This document shows positions 63,174 to 64,000 of a stretch of 64,000 nt of DNA, piece by piece. A program made the translations under genes and the position numbers. Below the pieces are notes generated by a model. That model was given only the letters and a program-made list of their open reading frames with translations, was not told the origin of the DNA and ran no database searches. Position 1 is the stretch's first letter; each line of letters opens with the position of its first letter. This DNA comes from Cavenderia fasciculata (lineage: Eukaryota > Evosea > Eumycetozoa > Acytosteliales > Cavenderiaceae): the NCBI RefSeq assembly GCF_000203815.1, contig NW_004457729.1:2666674-2730673 (forward strand), given 5' to 3'.

Positions 63174-64000
63174 TATGAGTAAATCTTCAACGACAAAGGG
63201 GTCTACTTCGTTAGAGGTTGACGACAGCGGAAACAGCACAAAGACAGTGCTTCGTACACTATCTACTAGCTCAAACGACCAGAGTTTGAGTATCTCAATG
63301 AACCAAATACACAGTACTGGAGGTAAATCAGTTCTCAATGCTGGTGGATCTATTAGTTTGTCAGACAGCACAAATGGTATTGGTAAGACTAGTACTAGCG
63401 ATACAGCAACTAGTACTACCCAAGTGAATAGTAATGGTAGTAGTTTAAATGGTGCCAATAGTCATCATCATCAACAACAACAACAACAATTATCACCCTC
63501 TAAACCATCATCATCCAACAACAATAATAATAATAGTAATGATATATCAAAGACATTGTTATTAGAGATACAATTCTTGGAGAGATTATTACAAGACCTT
63601 ATTATCCAAAGAAATACCAATACACGAAAACAACAACCCAATGGTGAAAAGGAACTCACTCGGGAAGGCGAAGGTGATGGAGATGTAAGCGAATGGAAAC
63701 GTTATGAAGAACAACTTCGCAGCATTATCGAGAGCAAAAAGAGTGACTTTAGATCATTCATCACCGAATACGACAAGAACAAACCTGTACAAAAGAAATC
63801 TGCCTTTTTAAAGTCTGGTGCTGCTGCCCTGGTAATCTTTCCAACCGTCATGGAGGAGAAACTTTGTTCCTCTTTACCATTGATTTATATTGATAATTAT
63901 AAATCAAGATCAATAAGTAATAATAGTATTCAATCATCATCTCCCCAACAACCGGAACGACAACAACAATGGGTTCCATCATCATCAACTCAAACAACAA
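63174..64000 (+). CDS. Ser/Asn/Gln-rich protein, function unknown, cut by the right edge
   Basis: Open from the first ATG (63174) through the end of the window, 275 codons seen. Low-complexity Ser/Thr/Asn and His/Gln runs occupy the first 130 residues. A helical region follows: TLLLEIQFLERLLQDLIIQRN, EWKRYEEQLRSIIESKKSDFRSFITEYDKN, then AFLKSGAAALVIFPTVMEEKLCSSLPLIYID. No family recognised. The same frame is open and protein-like upstream to about 62727 without an ATG (DNLDKITQFFGKKKKQ, then Ser/Pro-rich), so the true start may be a CTG at 62929 or lie in an unseen exon. Confidence 0.6.

Overview
The window comes from a dictyostelid social amoeba (Amoebozoa). The evidence is AT-rich intergenic DNA, short AT-rich introns with GTATGT/GTAAGT donors and TTTAG-type acceptors, CAA/AAT triplet tracts giving poly-Q and poly-N, and families typical of the group: cAR cAMP receptors, the secreted cAMP phosphodiesterase PdsA, class C GPCRs with a Med/Bmp ectodomain, a zizimin-type DOCK, expansin-like proteins and repetitive F-box/ankyrin-like families. 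Base composition is less AT-extreme than in D. discoideum, so a group 1-3 species such as Cavenderia, Heterostelium or Acytostelium is likely; this is inference. About 31 protein genes are supported. Exon structures were worked out by hand from splice signals and reading phase. I saw no tRNA, rRNA, CRISPR array, virus-like element or intact transposon.

Layout. 1-2563: UTP25 (18S rRNA processing), 5' end probably outside the window. 2682-6858 (-): large Q/N-rich protein. 7842-9473: BAR-SH3 adaptor. 9998-14446: a cAMP receptor (-) and the PdsA-type phosphodiesterase (+) diverge from a 1.8-kb region with C-tracts, so a signal detector and a signal destroyer share one upstream region. 14717-17518: coiled-coil protein, mitochondrial-looking ankyrin protein and a small Trp-rich protein, followed by a decayed copy of the last. 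18189-20415 (-): a three-part desaturase. 21139-25666: small membrane protein, two unrecognised proteins and an acetyltransferase. 26736-33360: DOCK RhoGEF. 33670-37220: F-box-like protein, expansin-like protein and a long foldback. 37221-40149: kinesin-13. 40278-42973 (-): TMEM260-like glycosyltransferase. 43423-47731: mitochondrial uL23, a cAR-like GPCR and a TPR protein. 48033-48119: a U24-type box C/D snoRNA. 48581-55204: TULIP-like protein, COPI zeta and a class C GPCR. 55687-58950: Eco1/ESCO, RNase P/MRP p40 and a COA3-like protein. 59636-61825: V-ATPase subunit e and an RNase-kappa-like gene, divergent. 63174 to the edge: a Ser/Asn-rich protein cut by the window end.

The genes form no operons, but several divergent pairs make functional sense: receptor/phosphodiesterase and V-ATPase e/RNASEK-like. 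Three GPCRs, PdsA and a DOCK RhoGEF give the window a chemotaxis and signalling flavour. The observations most worth following are the desaturase whose N-terminal third looks like a plastid/cyanobacterial FAD6/DesA domain stripped of its histidine boxes, the cAR-pdsA pair, and the U24 snoRNA whose two guides predict the two LSU methylation sites known for yeast U24.
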